From Nocardia sp. CY41 (GTDB taxonomy: Bacteria > Actinomycetota > Actinomycetes > Mycobacteriales > Mycobacteriaceae), in the NCBI RefSeq assembly GCF_009829325.1, contig NZ_VUOS01000001.1, positions 186,001 through 250,000 of the forward strand: a DNA stretch of 64,000 nucleotides. Direction: 5' to 3'. The notes under the pieces are model-generated. The model did no database searches. It saw only the letters and a list, made by a program, of their open reading frames with translations, and was not told the DNA's origin. A program made the translations under genes and the position numbers. Numbering within the stretch: the first letter of the stretch is position 1; the number at the start of each line of letters is the position of its first letter. Below are positions 55,023 to 63,597 of this stretch, piece by piece.

Positions 55023-55655
55023 TCACGCCTCCTCCTGGTGCAGGTAGACGCCGTCGCGCCCGTCGTGTTCGGTCAGCAGCACCGAGATGTCCTCGGAACG
55101 GTTGGTCGGCACGTTCTTGCCGACGTAATCGGCGCGGATCGGCAGTTCCCGATGACCGCGGTCGATGAGCACCGCCAGCTGCACCGCGCGCGGGCGGCCC
55201 AGATCACGCAGGCCGTCGAGGGCGGAGCGGACGGTGCGACCGGAGAACAGCACGTCATCGACCAGGACCACCAGCGCGTCCTCGATGCCCCCTTCCGGAA
55301 CGGAGGTGCGTTCCAGCGGGCGGTGCGGGCGGCTGCGCAGATCGTCGCGGTACAGCGTGATGTCGAGCGAGCCCAGAGCCGGGCGGACGCCGGAGAATTC
55401 CTCGATCTTCTCGGTGAGTCGCGCGGCCAGGGTCGTCCCCCGGGTGGGGATGCCGATCAGCACCACCCGCGGTGCGTCCGGTTCGCCCGAGTCCAGCGCG
55501 GTCTTCTCGATGATCTGGTGCGCGATGCGCGCGACGGTCCGCCCGACATCCGAAGCCGACAACAGCTCTCGCCCCGCCGCCACCCACTCCGGGGTGTGCC
55601 GCTGCGATGTCTCCGCAGCGCCGGACTTGGCGGCCCGTTCTTCGGGCACGGCCAT
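55023..55655 (-). CDS. pyrR: PyrR: pyr mRNA-binding regulator / uracil phosphoribosyltransferase
   Basis: The 210-residue protein has a phosphoribosyltransferase fold with PRPP loop [19 protein letters not shown] and flexible [17 protein letters not shown]. It binds pyr mRNA in response to UMP and often has weak UPRTase activity. It is the first gene of the operon; GGAAGGAGG precedes its ATG and overlaps a PyrR-loop-like sequence upstream, so it probably represses its own operon at translation. Confidence 0.95.
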   Translation of the reverse strand: MAVPEERAAKSGAAETSQRHTPEWVAAGRELLSASDVGRTVARIAHQIIEKTALDSGEPDAPRVVLIGIPTRGTTLAARLTEKIEEFSGVRPALGSLDITLYRDDLRSRPHRPLERTSVPEGGIEDALVVLVDDVLFSGRTVRSALDGLRDLGRPRAVQLAVLIDRGHRELPIRADYVGKNVPTNRSEDISVLLTEHDGRDGVYLHQEEA

Positions 55656-55670
55656 GCCGACCTCCTTCCC

Positions 55671-55683
55671 CGCCTCACCGGAC
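55671..55683 (-). promoter_or_regulatory. PyrR-binding loop in the pyr leader
   Basis: On the minus strand GTCCGGTGAGGCG lies 16-28 bases before the pyrR ATG and just upstream of its GGAAGGAGG site. It contains UCCNGNGAGGY, the core of the PyrR anti-antiterminator loop (ARUCCNGNGAGGYU). CC/GG pairs can close a small hairpin over it. Proximity to the ribosome site suggests translational control. Confidence 0.7.
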
Positions 55684-55801
55684 GGTCCGTTAAAGGATGT
55701 CTTACGGCAAGCAGCGTAGCAGCGCGTCGAACCCCGTTTTCACCAGGCATATCGCGCTGTGAGCGGGGCCACTTGCCGCCGCGGGGAAGCCGGGCGGCGG
55801 G

Positions 55802-56659
55802 CTACTGCCGCACCGCGAGGATCAGTCCCAGATCCCGGCTGCCCAGAGCGGCCGGGCGGTCGAGCGGAGCCACCAGATCGTCCCAGGCCCGGAAGGTGGT
55901 TCGCCATCCGTGCTCGCCGAGCCATTGCCCGGCCGCTGGTCCCAGCCCACTCGGTTCGCGCGGCCCGTCGGCCCCGGGCCGCACCAAGCGGCGCAGTTCG
56001 GTGTATCGCCCGCTGTGCTGGTCGGTGTCGAACTGGGCGACACCGAAGCGACTGCCCGGCGCGGACAGGTCGGTGAGCGTGTCCACCACCCGGATCGCCT
56101 CCTCGCGCCGCAGATAGCCCAGGACGCCCTCGTCGATCCAGTGAGTCGGGACCTCGGCCCGGAACCCGCTCGCACGCAGGGCGCCCGCCCAGTCCCCACG
56201 CAGATCGGCAGCCACGACATGACGTGCGCAAACCGCCCGCGCGTCGGCGGCGGCCAGCAGCGGCTCCTTGAACGCGAACAGCTCGGGCAGGTCGATTTCG
56301 AAGACGTCGAGCTCGCCGGGCAGCGGCAGCCGATAGGCCCTGGTGTCCAGACCGGCACCGAGAATCACGAGCTGCGGACATCCCGCCTCGACCGCCGCGA
56401 GGACGTCGTCGTCCACCAGCCGGACGGAGACGCTGCGGCCCTCGTAGAACTGTTCGGCCAGCGCCTCGAACCGCGCCCAGCGCTCTTCACCGTCCGGTCC
56501 GGCGCCGATGCTGCGGCGCGCCGCGTCGACGAACAGTTGCGCCGCGGGGTCGTCATAGAGACGGTCCGGCCGCCGGGATTCCCACGCTCGGATGACCGCG
56601 ACGCCGATCGCGGTCATCGCGACCCCGGCCCGCGGAGCTCGCGGTGCTGCTTCCGTCAT
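55802..56659 (-). CDS. SAM-dependent methyltransferase, leucine-carboxymethyltransferase type
   Basis: A 285-residue member of the actinobacterial family often annotated Rv0281-like. MTAIGVAVIRAWESRRPDRLYDDPAA, QLVILGAGLDTRAYRLPLP (SAM motif), VFEIDLPELFAFK, VPTHWIDEGVLGYLRREEA are diagnostic. ATG 56659 has GAGGGGAG six bases upstream. It is upstream of pyrR on the same strand but 146 bases away and probably independent. Substrate unknown. Confidence 0.88.
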   Translation of the reverse strand: MTEAAPRAPRAGVAMTAIGVAVIRAWESRRPDRLYDDPAAQLFVDAARRSIGAGPDGEERWARFEALAEQFYEGRSVSVRLVDDDVLAAVEAGCPQLVILGAGLDTRAYRLPLPGELDVFEIDLPELFAFKEPLLAAADARAVCARHVVAADLRGDWAGALRASGFRAEVPTHWIDEGVLGYLRREEAIRVVDTLTDLSAPGSRFGVAQFDTDQHSGRYTELRRLVRPGADGPREPSGLGPAAGQWLGEHGWRTTFRAWDDLVAPLDRPAALGSRDLGLILAVRQ

Positions 56660-56798
56660 GACGACTCCCCTCGTCCATCGACTCACCGGCCGGCTGGGCG
56701 CTCCGGTACGGCGACGCTAGGCCATTTCACCCGACGATTCGACAACCTTGACCGAAAACCGCTAGCACATATGTTCGATCGACGGTAGGCTCGGCCGC

Positions 56799-57425
56799 AT
56801 GTCCATACCGCTGCAAGGATCGTTGCTCGACGGGTTCGGCGACACCGAATTCGCGCCGCTGCGCGATGCCCGCCGCACCGTGCTGGACCACGGAGCCTGG
56901 ATCGACCTCCTGCCCGGCTGGCTGTCGGGCGCGGACGCGCTGTTCGACCGGCTGGTCGACGGCGTGCCGTGGAAAGCCGAGCGCAGGCCGATGTACGACC
57001 GGGTGGTCGAGGTGCCCCGGCTGCTGCGGTTCTACTCGGAGCACGAACCGCTGCCGGATCCGGCGCTGGCCGACGCCCGCGCAGCATTGAGCGAGCACTA
57101 CCGACCCGAACTCGGCGAACCGTTCCGCACCGCGGGCCTGTGCTACTACCGGGACGGACGCGACAGCGTCGCCTGGCACGGCGACACCATCGGCCGCGGC
57201 GCCACCCACGACACGATGGTCGCGATCGTGTCGATCGGAGCGCCGCGGGCGCTGCTGCTCCGGCCGCGCGGTGGTGGCCCGAGTATCAAATACGTTGTGG
57301 GGCATGGCGATCTACTGGTCATGGGTGGGTCTTGTCAGCGCACCTGGGAGCACGCCGTGCCGAAGACGCGCAAACCCACCGGTCCGCGGATCAGCATTCA
57401 GTACCGGCCGCACGGCGTCCGCTGA
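56799..57425 (+). CDS. AlkB-like 2-oxoglutarate/Fe(II) dioxygenase
   Basis: A 208-residue protein. The iron triad is His-x-Asp in SVAWHGDTIGRG and His in RTWEHAVPKT; the 2-oxoglutarate arginine is in GPRISIQYRP. These match AlkB-type enzymes that remove alkyl lesions from DNA or RNA. TAGGCT (56786-56791) seven bases before the ATG and the lack of a ribosome site point to a leaderless mRNA. Confidence 0.92.
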   Translation: MSIPLQGSLLDGFGDTEFAPLRDARRTVLDHGAWIDLLPGWLSGADALFDRLVDGVPWKAERRPMYDRVVEVPRLLRFYSEHEPLPDPALADARAALSEHYRPELGEPFRTAGLCYYRDGRDSVAWHGDTIGRGATHDTMVAIVSIGAPRALLLRPRGGGPSIKYVVGHGDLLVMGGSCQRTWEHAVPKTRKPTGPRISIQYRPHGVR

Positions 57426-57493
57426 CCCTTGTGCGCCAGCCACGATGTGCACGACTTGACCTGAACCGACGTTGAGGTCGGAAGCTCGTCGGC

Positions 57494-57943
57494 ATGAGCA
57501 CGACAGCATCCACACCACCCCTGGTCGAGGACACGACGGTCGACCACTCCGACGACATCGTGGCGATCCGGCAGATCGTGGCCAACGCGCAGACCGGCTT
57601 CAACACCAACGATGCCGACCTGCTGTCGGCGGATTTCACCGCCAACGCGGCCGTCGTCAACGCGATGGGCACGCTGATCACCGGATTCGACGCGCTGCTC
57701 GACTCCAGCCGCAGAGGCCTGGCCGGTTTCCTGCAAGACCAGTACGCCCGTTACGAGATCGCCGACATCACGTTCCTGCGCCCGGACGTCGCGATCGCGC
57801 ACAAGCGCGCGTGGGCGACCACACCGGACGGCGAGCTCATCGAGCACGACCACGCCATGATCGCGCTGTACGTCTTCGTCAAGGAGGGTGAGCGCTGGCA
57901 CATCGCCGCCCGGCAGAACACTCTGGTGCCGAAGGCCGAGTGA
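57494..57943 (+). CDS. SnoaL-like / DUF4440 (SgcJ-EcaC) small protein
   Basis: A 149-residue cone-shaped alpha+beta barrel protein: IVAIRQIVANAQTGFNTNDADLLSADFTANAAVVNAMGT is the family start, split here over helix and strand, followed by YEIADITFLRPDVAIAHKRAW and YVFVKEGERWHIAARQNTLV. Members are hydrolases, isomerases or binding proteins. GGAAG precedes the ATG. Function here unknown. Confidence 0.85.
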   Translation: MSTTASTPPLVEDTTVDHSDDIVAIRQIVANAQTGFNTNDADLLSADFTANAAVVNAMGTLITGFDALLDSSRRGLAGFLQDQYARYEIADITFLRPDVAIAHKRAWATTPDGELIEHDHAMIALYVFVKEGERWHIAARQNTLVPKAE

Positions 57944-57986
57944 TCGTCGTCCGTCATGTGTCCCCCGCTCCGGTTAGCCTGGCAGC

Positions 57987-58700
57987 ATGAGCAATCCAGG
58001 GGCGGGGGTCTTGGCCGTGATGCCGCTGCACACGATCAGCGAGGTCTACGGCGAGGCCGGGCTGCGGGAACGACTACTGCTGGAAATCGCCGAGCTGCCG
58101 GACACGCCGCGCTTGGCCGCGGCGCTCGATCTCGCGGCCGACCTGCATCGAGACGATCGGTACGGCCGCGAGCCGTACCTCAGTCATCTACTGCGCGTGA
58201 CGATTCGGATCATCAGCCACTACGAGGTCCGAGACCCCGACGTGGTCGCGGCGGGGCTGCTGCACGACTCGGTCGAGGACCACGCCGCCGAGCTGGCCGC
58301 CGATCGACCGGGGCCTGCCGTCGACGCCGCGCTGGGCGCGCTCACCGATCGCTTCGGTGCGCGAGTGGCCGATCTCGTGGCCGCGGTGACCAATCCCGAA
58401 CCGGATCCGGCGCGCGACCGCCAGGCACAGTACCGCGAGCATGTCGCGATGAATCTGGACCGGGACCCGTGGGCCCGCGTCATCAAGCTCTCCGACTTCA
58501 CCGACAACGGCGTCGGCATCCTCTACGCCACCGGCCCCGCGATGGCGAAACTGGCGGCCAAGTACCGCCCGCTCACCGACGTGTACCGCGACCTGGTCAC
58601 CCGACCGGACACGCCGCTGGCCGACCACGTCCGGCAGCACATCCTCGATCAGCTCGACCGGGCCGACGAGCGCTTCGAGGCCATTCTGTCGCGGGACTGA
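57987..58700 (+). CDS. HD-domain phosphohydrolase, SpoT/Mesh1-like
   Basis: The 237-residue protein has AADLHRDDRYGREPYLSHLLRV (first metal His), DVVAAGLLHDSVEDHA (the HD pair) and VIKLSDFTDNGVG (last Asp), in the order and spacing of the hydrolase domain of SpoT/Mesh1. It has no synthetase or TGS domain. It may cleave (p)ppGpp or other nucleotides. TAGCCT (57975-57980) is six bases before the ATG with no ribosome site, so it is probably leaderless. Confidence 0.88.
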   Translation: MSNPGAGVLAVMPLHTISEVYGEAGLRERLLLEIAELPDTPRLAAALDLAADLHRDDRYGREPYLSHLLRVTIRIISHYEVRDPDVVAAGLLHDSVEDHAAELAADRPGPAVDAALGALTDRFGARVADLVAAVTNPEPDPARDRQAQYREHVAMNLDRDPWARVIKLSDFTDNGVGILYATGPAMAKLAAKYRPLTDVYRDLVTRPDTPLADHVRQHILDQLDRADERFEAILSRD

Positions 58701-58747
58701 GCGCCGCGCCGGTACGGCGGACCCGACGATGCCGCGACATCGGATCG

Positions 58748-59323
58748 TCACGGGCTGCGCAGCACCGATTCGACCAGCTCCCGCACCGCCGCCAGCAACC
58801 GCTCGGTTTCGCCCGCCCGGACCATGGCCGGCACCGATTCGGCGCTCAGCGCGCCCAGCAGCAGCCGCCCGACCACTTCGGCATCCAGGTCAGGACGTGC
58901 TTCGCGCAGCAACGTGGTGATGTGGTTGTCCCAGAACGCGTGGAATTCGGCGGTCCTCGGATGCGGCGGTTCGGTGCGATAGGCGACCATCAGCTCGGAA
59001 TTGTCGATCACCAGCCGCGCCATGGCGTCGAAGTAGGCGATCAGGCGGGCGTCGGCGGGCGCGCCCGGGCCGAGAGGCGGCGGGCCATTGCTGATCGCGT
59101 CCATCAGCGCGACCGCGCTCTGCGCCACCATCTCGTGCAAGAGCCCGGCGCGGTTGCCGAAACGATGGAAGATCGTGCCTTTACCCACTCCGGCGGCAGC
59201 CGCGACGCGGTCCATGGTGATGGCCTCGGCGCCGTGCTCGGCCAGCAGCGCGAACGTGGCGTCCAGGATCGCCCGCCGGTTGCGCGCCGCGTCCGCCCGT
59301 TCCCTGGGCCGTTCGTCGCCCAT
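58748..59323 (-). CDS. TetR-family regulator
   Basis: HTH: NRRAILDATFALLAEHGAEAITMDRVAAAAGVGKGTIFHRFGNRAGLLHEM over helices 1-4. The C-terminal domain (191 residues in all) is short, with LMVAYRTEPPHPRTAEFHAFWDNHITTL of the SACE_7040-like type. It diverges from a quinone-oxidoreductase-like gene; two inverted operators lie between. Confidence 0.9.
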   Translation of the reverse strand: MGDERPRERADAARNRRAILDATFALLAEHGAEAITMDRVAAAAGVGKGTIFHRFGNRAGLLHEMVAQSAVALMDAISNGPPPLGPGAPADARLIAYFDAMARLVIDNSELMVAYRTEPPHPRTAEFHAFWDNHITTLLREARPDLDAEVVGRLLLGALSAESVPAMVRAGETERLLAAVRELVESVLRSP

Positions 59324-59344
59324 CGCACCCGCTTTCTAGACAAC

Positions 59345-59395
59345 TTGACCGGCGGTCCATATCATCGGAGGCGCGATAATTGGACCGTCAGTCAA
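59345..59395. promoter_or_regulatory. Two inverted TetR operators
   Basis: TTGACCGGCGGTCCA (59345-59359) and TGGACCGTCAGTCAA (59381-59395) are inverted copies (13 of 15 positions alike). Each contains a GACNNNNNGTC core; in the first, GACCGGCGGTC is a perfect 11-base palindrome. One lies near each divergent start. Confidence 0.7.
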
Positions 59396-59410
59396 CTTAT
59401 GGAGTTCATG

Positions 59411-60394
59411 ATGCAGGCAATCGTAATGACGGCGACGGGAAGCCCGGACGTGCTGGTGGCCATGGAGGTCCCGGCGCCACGGGCGGCCGCCGACGAGGTG
59501 GTCATCCGCGCCGAGGCGATCCCGGTACTGTTCCCGGAGACCAAACTGCGCTCCGGCGAATTCCCCATCGACGCGCCGCTACCGCTGGTCTTCGGTTTCC
59601 AGGCGGCGGGAGTCGTCACGGAAGTCGGCGCGCAAGTCGATCCTGCACTCATCGGGCAGCGAGTCGTGGTAGCGACCAGAGGTTTCGGCGCCTACGCCGA
59701 ATTCGTCGCCGGTCCCGCGGATTCCGTTGCGCGCATTCCGGACGGCCTGTCCACCGTGGACGCCGCGGCAGTGCTGATGAACGGATCGGTGGCGATTCCA
59801 CTGCTGGAGACCGCCGCGCTGACCGGTGCCGAAACCGTCCTCATCGAGGCCGCCGCCACGGGTATCGGCAGCGCCCTGACGCAGCTGGCCAAGGAGTTAG
59901 GAGCGGCTCGCGTCATCGGCACCGCCGGCAGCCCGGAAAAGGCGGCCAGAGCCCGTGAGCTGGGAGCCGACGACGTGATCGACCACAACGATCCGGCGTG
60001 GATCACCCGGCTGCGCGAAACACTCGGTGGCGCAACGGTGGACGTGGTGTTCGATTCGATCGGCGGCGCAAGCGCCACGGACCTGCTGGACCTGATGACA
60101 CCCCTGCGTGGCCGCATGCTGGGCTACGGCTGGTTGTCCGGCGCGCCCGCCCAGGTGTCGGCGGCCGACCTGATCATGCGCGGCCTGACCTTCACCGGCT
60201 GCGCGGGACCGGACTGGCTGGATCGAGTCGCCCGGGTGCGCGACACCGTGCTGGCCCGCGCGGCGAGGGGTGGACTCGATCCACTGGTCGAGGCGGTGCT
60301 GCCGCTGGATCAGGCGAGCCACGCGCATCGACTGCTGGAGGATCGAGCGCCGCTGGGCAAGATCGTGCTGCGTCCGGGAACCGCCGTGTCCTGA
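59411..60394 (+). CDS. Zinc-free NADPH:quinone oxidoreductase-like MDR enzyme
   Basis: A 327-residue medium-chain reductase: PLPLVFGFQAAGVVTEVG, NADPH motif TVLIEAAATGIGSALTQLAKELGAARVIGTAGSPEK cut over the Rossmann fold, GADDVIDHN and GATVDVVFDSIGG. No zinc cysteines are present, as in quinone oxidoreductases. GGAG is six bases before ATG 59411; ATG 59408 is possible. The divergent TetR probably represses it. Confidence 0.9.
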   Translation: MQAIVMTATGSPDVLVAMEVPAPRAAADEVVIRAEAIPVLFPETKLRSGEFPIDAPLPLVFGFQAAGVVTEVGAQVDPALIGQRVVVATRGFGAYAEFVAGPADSVARIPDGLSTVDAAAVLMNGSVAIPLLETAALTGAETVLIEAAATGIGSALTQLAKELGAARVIGTAGSPEKAARARELGADDVIDHNDPAWITRLRETLGGATVDVVFDSIGGASATDLLDLMTPLRGRMLGYGWLSGAPAQVSAADLIMRGLTFTGCAGPDWLDRVARVRDTVLARAARGGLDPLVEAVLPLDQASHAHRLLEDRAPLGKIVLRPGTAVS

Positions 60395-60436
60395 GAGCGG
60401 CCCGAAGCCCGCGCGGCCGTGGCTAGGGTGGGTTGC

Positions 60437-61603
60437 GTGCGGACTTCCCTCGAATCCCGTGTCGGTGCCGCCAACGCCCTCACGGCACGGTGGTGCGCGG
60501 CGGTCGGCGAGCAAGACTTCGTGGTCTCCGGCGCCGGGGTCTGGCCGCTGCTGGCCTTGCTCGCCTCCGCGGCGGACGGTCCGGCGCGGGATGAGCTGGC
60601 GACAGCGGTCGGCGTACCCGCGGCGGACGGACAAGACTCGGCGCTCCGGTTGCTGCGCGATATCCGACGCTCGGACGCGGTGTCGGCGGCACTCGGCGTG
60701 TGGGTGGGCCGCGAGCTGCCGTTGCACGAGGCATGGTCGCGGGCGCTCCCCGAGGGAGTCCTCGCCCGGCTGGCCGGGCAATCCGAGCTCGACAGCTGGG
60801 CCGCCCGGCACACCGACGGGCTCATCGAACGGTTCCCCGCCGCGGTCGATCCCGGTGCGCTGCTGGTGCTCGCCACCGCGCTGGTCGCGAAGACCCGGTG
60901 GACGATTCCCTTCGACGTCGGAACGCTGACCTCGAAAGACGGCCCCTGGCAGGGGCATCGCGGCCCCGGCCTGTCCCGGGTGAGCGGCGATACGGGCAAC
61001 GCCGCGATCCTGGACGCGCCGGAACCGGTCACTCGCGTGGTCGTCGAAGGCGTCGCCGATCTGGACGTCCATCTCCTGACCGGCACGGGCACCGCCGGCG
61101 TCGTACTCGAAACCGGCTTGGCGGCACTGTCGGGCACCGTGCCGATCCGCTCCGACCTACCGGTCGGCAGCACGGGGCCGGGGCTCACCGTGCGCAGTGA
61201 GCCGGTGCCGACCGGCAGCGGACAACTGCGCCTGAGGCTGCCGCCCTTCGAAGTTCGATCCACCCACGACCTCCTCGCCGCAGCAGGCTTGTTCGGGCTC
61301 GCCGACGCGGCCGACTGCACCCGTGGTCACTTTCCGGCGATCTCGTCGTTCCCGCTCTGCGTCGGCCAAGGAGCGCAAGAGGTGCTCGCCAGGTTCGGGC
61401 ACGACGGTTTCGAGGCCGCCGCCGTGACGGCCTTCGCGTTACGCGCCGTGGCAGCACCACTGCGGCAGCACCACGCGCCCGTCGTCTCGGTGGTCTTCGA
61501 CCGGCCCTTCGGCTTTCTCGCCGTGCATCGCCCGACCGGCCTCGCGGTCGTCGCCGGTTGGATTGCGACCCCGCCCGCGACATCCCCCGACGCCGCGACA
61601 TGA
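60437..61603 (+). CDS. Bacterial serpin-family protein
   Basis: The 388-residue protein has the serpin body: ALLASAADGPARDELATAVGV, ATALVAKTRWTIPFD, LRLPPFEVRSTHDLLAAAG and LFGLADAADCTRGHF. The C-terminal hinge reads GHDGFEAAAVTAFAL (about residues 318-335), corresponding to the inhibitory EEGTEAAAAT hinge, then a short reactive loop and FDRPFGFLAVHRPTGLAVVAGWI. No signal peptide, so it would be cytoplasmic. Start GTG 60437 follows TAGGGT by seven bases (leaderless pattern). It is 42 bases after the reductase. Confidence 0.85.
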   Translation: MRTSLESRVGAANALTARWCAAVGEQDFVVSGAGVWPLLALLASAADGPARDELATAVGVPAADGQDSALRLLRDIRRSDAVSAALGVWVGRELPLHEAWSRALPEGVLARLAGQSELDSWAARHTDGLIERFPAAVDPGALLVLATALVAKTRWTIPFDVGTLTSKDGPWQGHRGPGLSRVSGDTGNAAILDAPEPVTRVVVEGVADLDVHLLTGTGTAGVVLETGLAALSGTVPIRSDLPVGSTGPGLTVRSEPVPTGSGQLRLRLPPFEVRSTHDLLAAAGLFGLADAADCTRGHFPAISSFPLCVGQGAQEVLARFGHDGFEAAAVTAFALRAVAAPLRQHHAPVVSVVFDRPFGFLAVHRPTGLAVVAGWIATPPATSPDAAT

Positions 61604-61620
61604 GAAGGCCTGCCGAACCG

Positions 61621-62847
61621 TTAGCGCCGAGCGAAGTAGGGCGCGTGCTCCGGAAGGACGCCGCGAGCGAGCAGATACGGTGGCACGCTGCGTAATACGG
61701 GAATGCGGCGCAGTACGCGGACCGGCAGCGGTGCGCGAGGGGCACGAGCGATGTCGACGCGTCCTTCGAGGGCAGGGACGATCGCGAAGGCATGCAGGAG
61801 TCGCTGTATGCCCTGTGTCACGACGGTCGGAAACCTCCGCCGCCGTTGTACCTTCGCCAGATCCCTGGTCCCGAGCGTGCCGGAAAGCAACCGGGGAGCG
61901 AGGATTCCGGCCGCGGCGACGGCGTCCTGCACGGCCAGGTTGATGCCGACGCCGCCGGCCGGGGACATCGCGTGCGCGGCGTCCCCGAGGCAGAGCAGGC
62001 CGTTGGTGTACCACTGGGTCAGCCGGTCGAGACGCACTTCCAGCAACTTGACCTCGTCCCAGTCGGTCAAGGCGTCGACCCGGTCGGAAAGCCAGGGAGC
62101 GGCCTCCGCCAAGCCGCGCATGATGTCCTCGACCGGCCCCTGGCGGGCGGACTCGTCGGCGCCCTTGGCGATCAACGTCGCGCACTGCCAGTAATCGCCG
62201 CGGTCGAGCAGAACCGCCACCCGCCGGGCGCTGACGATCGGCAGCGCCCCCGCGGGGTCGATCTCCGTGCGCGGCAAGCGGAACCACCAGACGTCCATCG
62301 GCGTCGGCCAGGTGCGGGTCGGCAATCCGGCGGCCGCCCGCAGCAGCGAAGCGCGGCCGTCGCAGGCTACGGTCAGGTCGGCTTCGATCGAGCCGCTCGC
62401 ACCGTCGACGGTCCGATAGGTCACGCCGCCGACCCTGCCGTCTATCCAGATCAGGTCGGTGGCCTCGGTGTTCATCCGCAGCCGGAAGGTGGGCTCGGCC
62501 GCGGCGGCCCGCGCGAGCAGATCCAGCAGATCCCACTGCGGCACCATGGCGACGTACTTGTGCTTGCCCGGCAGATTCTTCAGCGTGGCGAGTGTCTGCA
62601 GGCCGCCCGCGATCGGCAGCTGCACCTGATCCACTCTGCGCGCGGGAAGTTTCGCGAATTCGGCGCCCAGCCCCAGTTCATCGAGCAGGTCCAGGGTCGT
62701 GGGATGCACAGTGTCGCCGCGGAAGTCGCGGAAGAAGTCCTTGTGCTTCTCCAGCACCGTGACCTCGACACCGCCCCGTGCGAGCAGCAGCCCGAGAATC
62801 ATTCCGGCCGGTCCCCCGCCGACCACCAGGCATGTCGTGCGTTCCAT
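61621..62847 (-). CDS. FAD-dependent aromatic hydroxylase (PheA/TfdB family)
   Basis: A 408-residue flavoprotein monooxygenase. FAD motif LVVGGGPAGMILGLLLARGG, EADLTVACDGRASLLR (DG motif) and GLLCLGDAAHAMSPAGGVGINLAVQDA (GD motif) are all present. Such enzymes hydroxylate phenols, polyketides or antibiotics. It ends 17 bases from the converging serpin gene. Substrate unknown. Confidence 0.9.
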   Translation of the reverse strand: MERTTCLVVGGGPAGMILGLLLARGGVEVTVLEKHKDFFRDFRGDTVHPTTLDLLDELGLGAEFAKLPARRVDQVQLPIAGGLQTLATLKNLPGKHKYVAMVPQWDLLDLLARAAAAEPTFRLRMNTEATDLIWIDGRVGGVTYRTVDGASGSIEADLTVACDGRASLLRAAAGLPTRTWPTPMDVWWFRLPRTEIDPAGALPIVSARRVAVLLDRGDYWQCATLIAKGADESARQGPVEDIMRGLAEAAPWLSDRVDALTDWDEVKLLEVRLDRLTQWYTNGLLCLGDAAHAMSPAGGVGINLAVQDAVAAAGILAPRLLSGTLGTRDLAKVQRRRRFPTVVTQGIQRLLHAFAIVPALEGRVDIARAPRAPLPVRVLRRIPVLRSVPPYLLARGVLPEHAPYFARR

Positions 62848-62965
62848 CGACTGTGCCTCCCTCGGTCACCATCGCCGCAAGGTGTCGCCTGTTTGCGCAA
62901 ATCCTAGTGCGACGGGCGCGGCGCCGGACGCGGATCGGTCGTGGCCGACCGGATCGGCAACCGCC

Positions 62966-63499
62966 TCAGTCGATGTCCCGGTGCAGGACGAAGAAGTACG
63001 GTTCCGCCATACCGCGCAAATCCATCACGCCGAACAGGGTGTGCTCGTCGGCACGCCGGAAGTGGTCGATGATCGGCAGGTGGTCGTAGACCATCGCGGC
63101 ACTGGTCACGCCGCGGTATTCGACCGCACGCAGACGCGCGGTGTACTTGCCGGTGCGCAACGCGGGACGCAGGACCGGCAGCGCCTTGCGCACGGCACGC
63201 ACACCCGGCAGCGGCACCCGCCCGGCCAATGCGACCGGGACGCGGCGCGGATCGACGGGAAATACCGTGCCGCCGGAGGTGAACAGCAGCGGATGCACGC
63301 TGTCGGGACCGTCGAACTGCTTGCCGTACCAGCCCGAAGCCACCAGCACGCCATCCATCGGATGACCGGTGTCCAGTTCCTCGCCGCGCCAGCGCCCCGT
63401 CGTGATCTCCTCGACCCGTGCGGCCGGGAGGCGATCGAACAGTGCCCACGCCTCCTGCGCGGTATGGACGTCCGTCGCGGTCAGCTCGTTCGCGGCCAT
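62966..63499 (-). CDS. GXWXG/DUF4334 domain protein
   Basis: A 177-residue protein with TTGRWRGEELDTGHPMDGVLV (GxWxG domain), ASGWYGKQF and ARLRAVEYRGVTSAAMVYDHLPIIDHFRR, the DUF4334 signature, ending VMDLRGMAEPYFFVLHRD. The family is common in Mycobacteriales; its role is unknown, probably lipid or cofactor binding. Stop and FAD hydroxylase start are 118 bases apart. Confidence 0.85.
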   Translation of the reverse strand: MAANELTATDVHTAQEAWALFDRLPAARVEEITTGRWRGEELDTGHPMDGVLVASGWYGKQFDGPDSVHPLLFTSGGTVFPVDPRRVPVALAGRVPLPGVRAVRKALPVLRPALRTGKYTARLRAVEYRGVTSAAMVYDHLPIIDHFRRADEHTLFGVMDLRGMAEPYFFVLHRDID

Positions 63500-63597
63500 G
63501 TCTCCTACTTCCTTCGGCGAGGCAACGGTGCGATAGATACCCTATCCATCTCTCAGAACGTGGCGGTCGGCCAGGTCCCGGTGTGCCCCGCGCGGGC

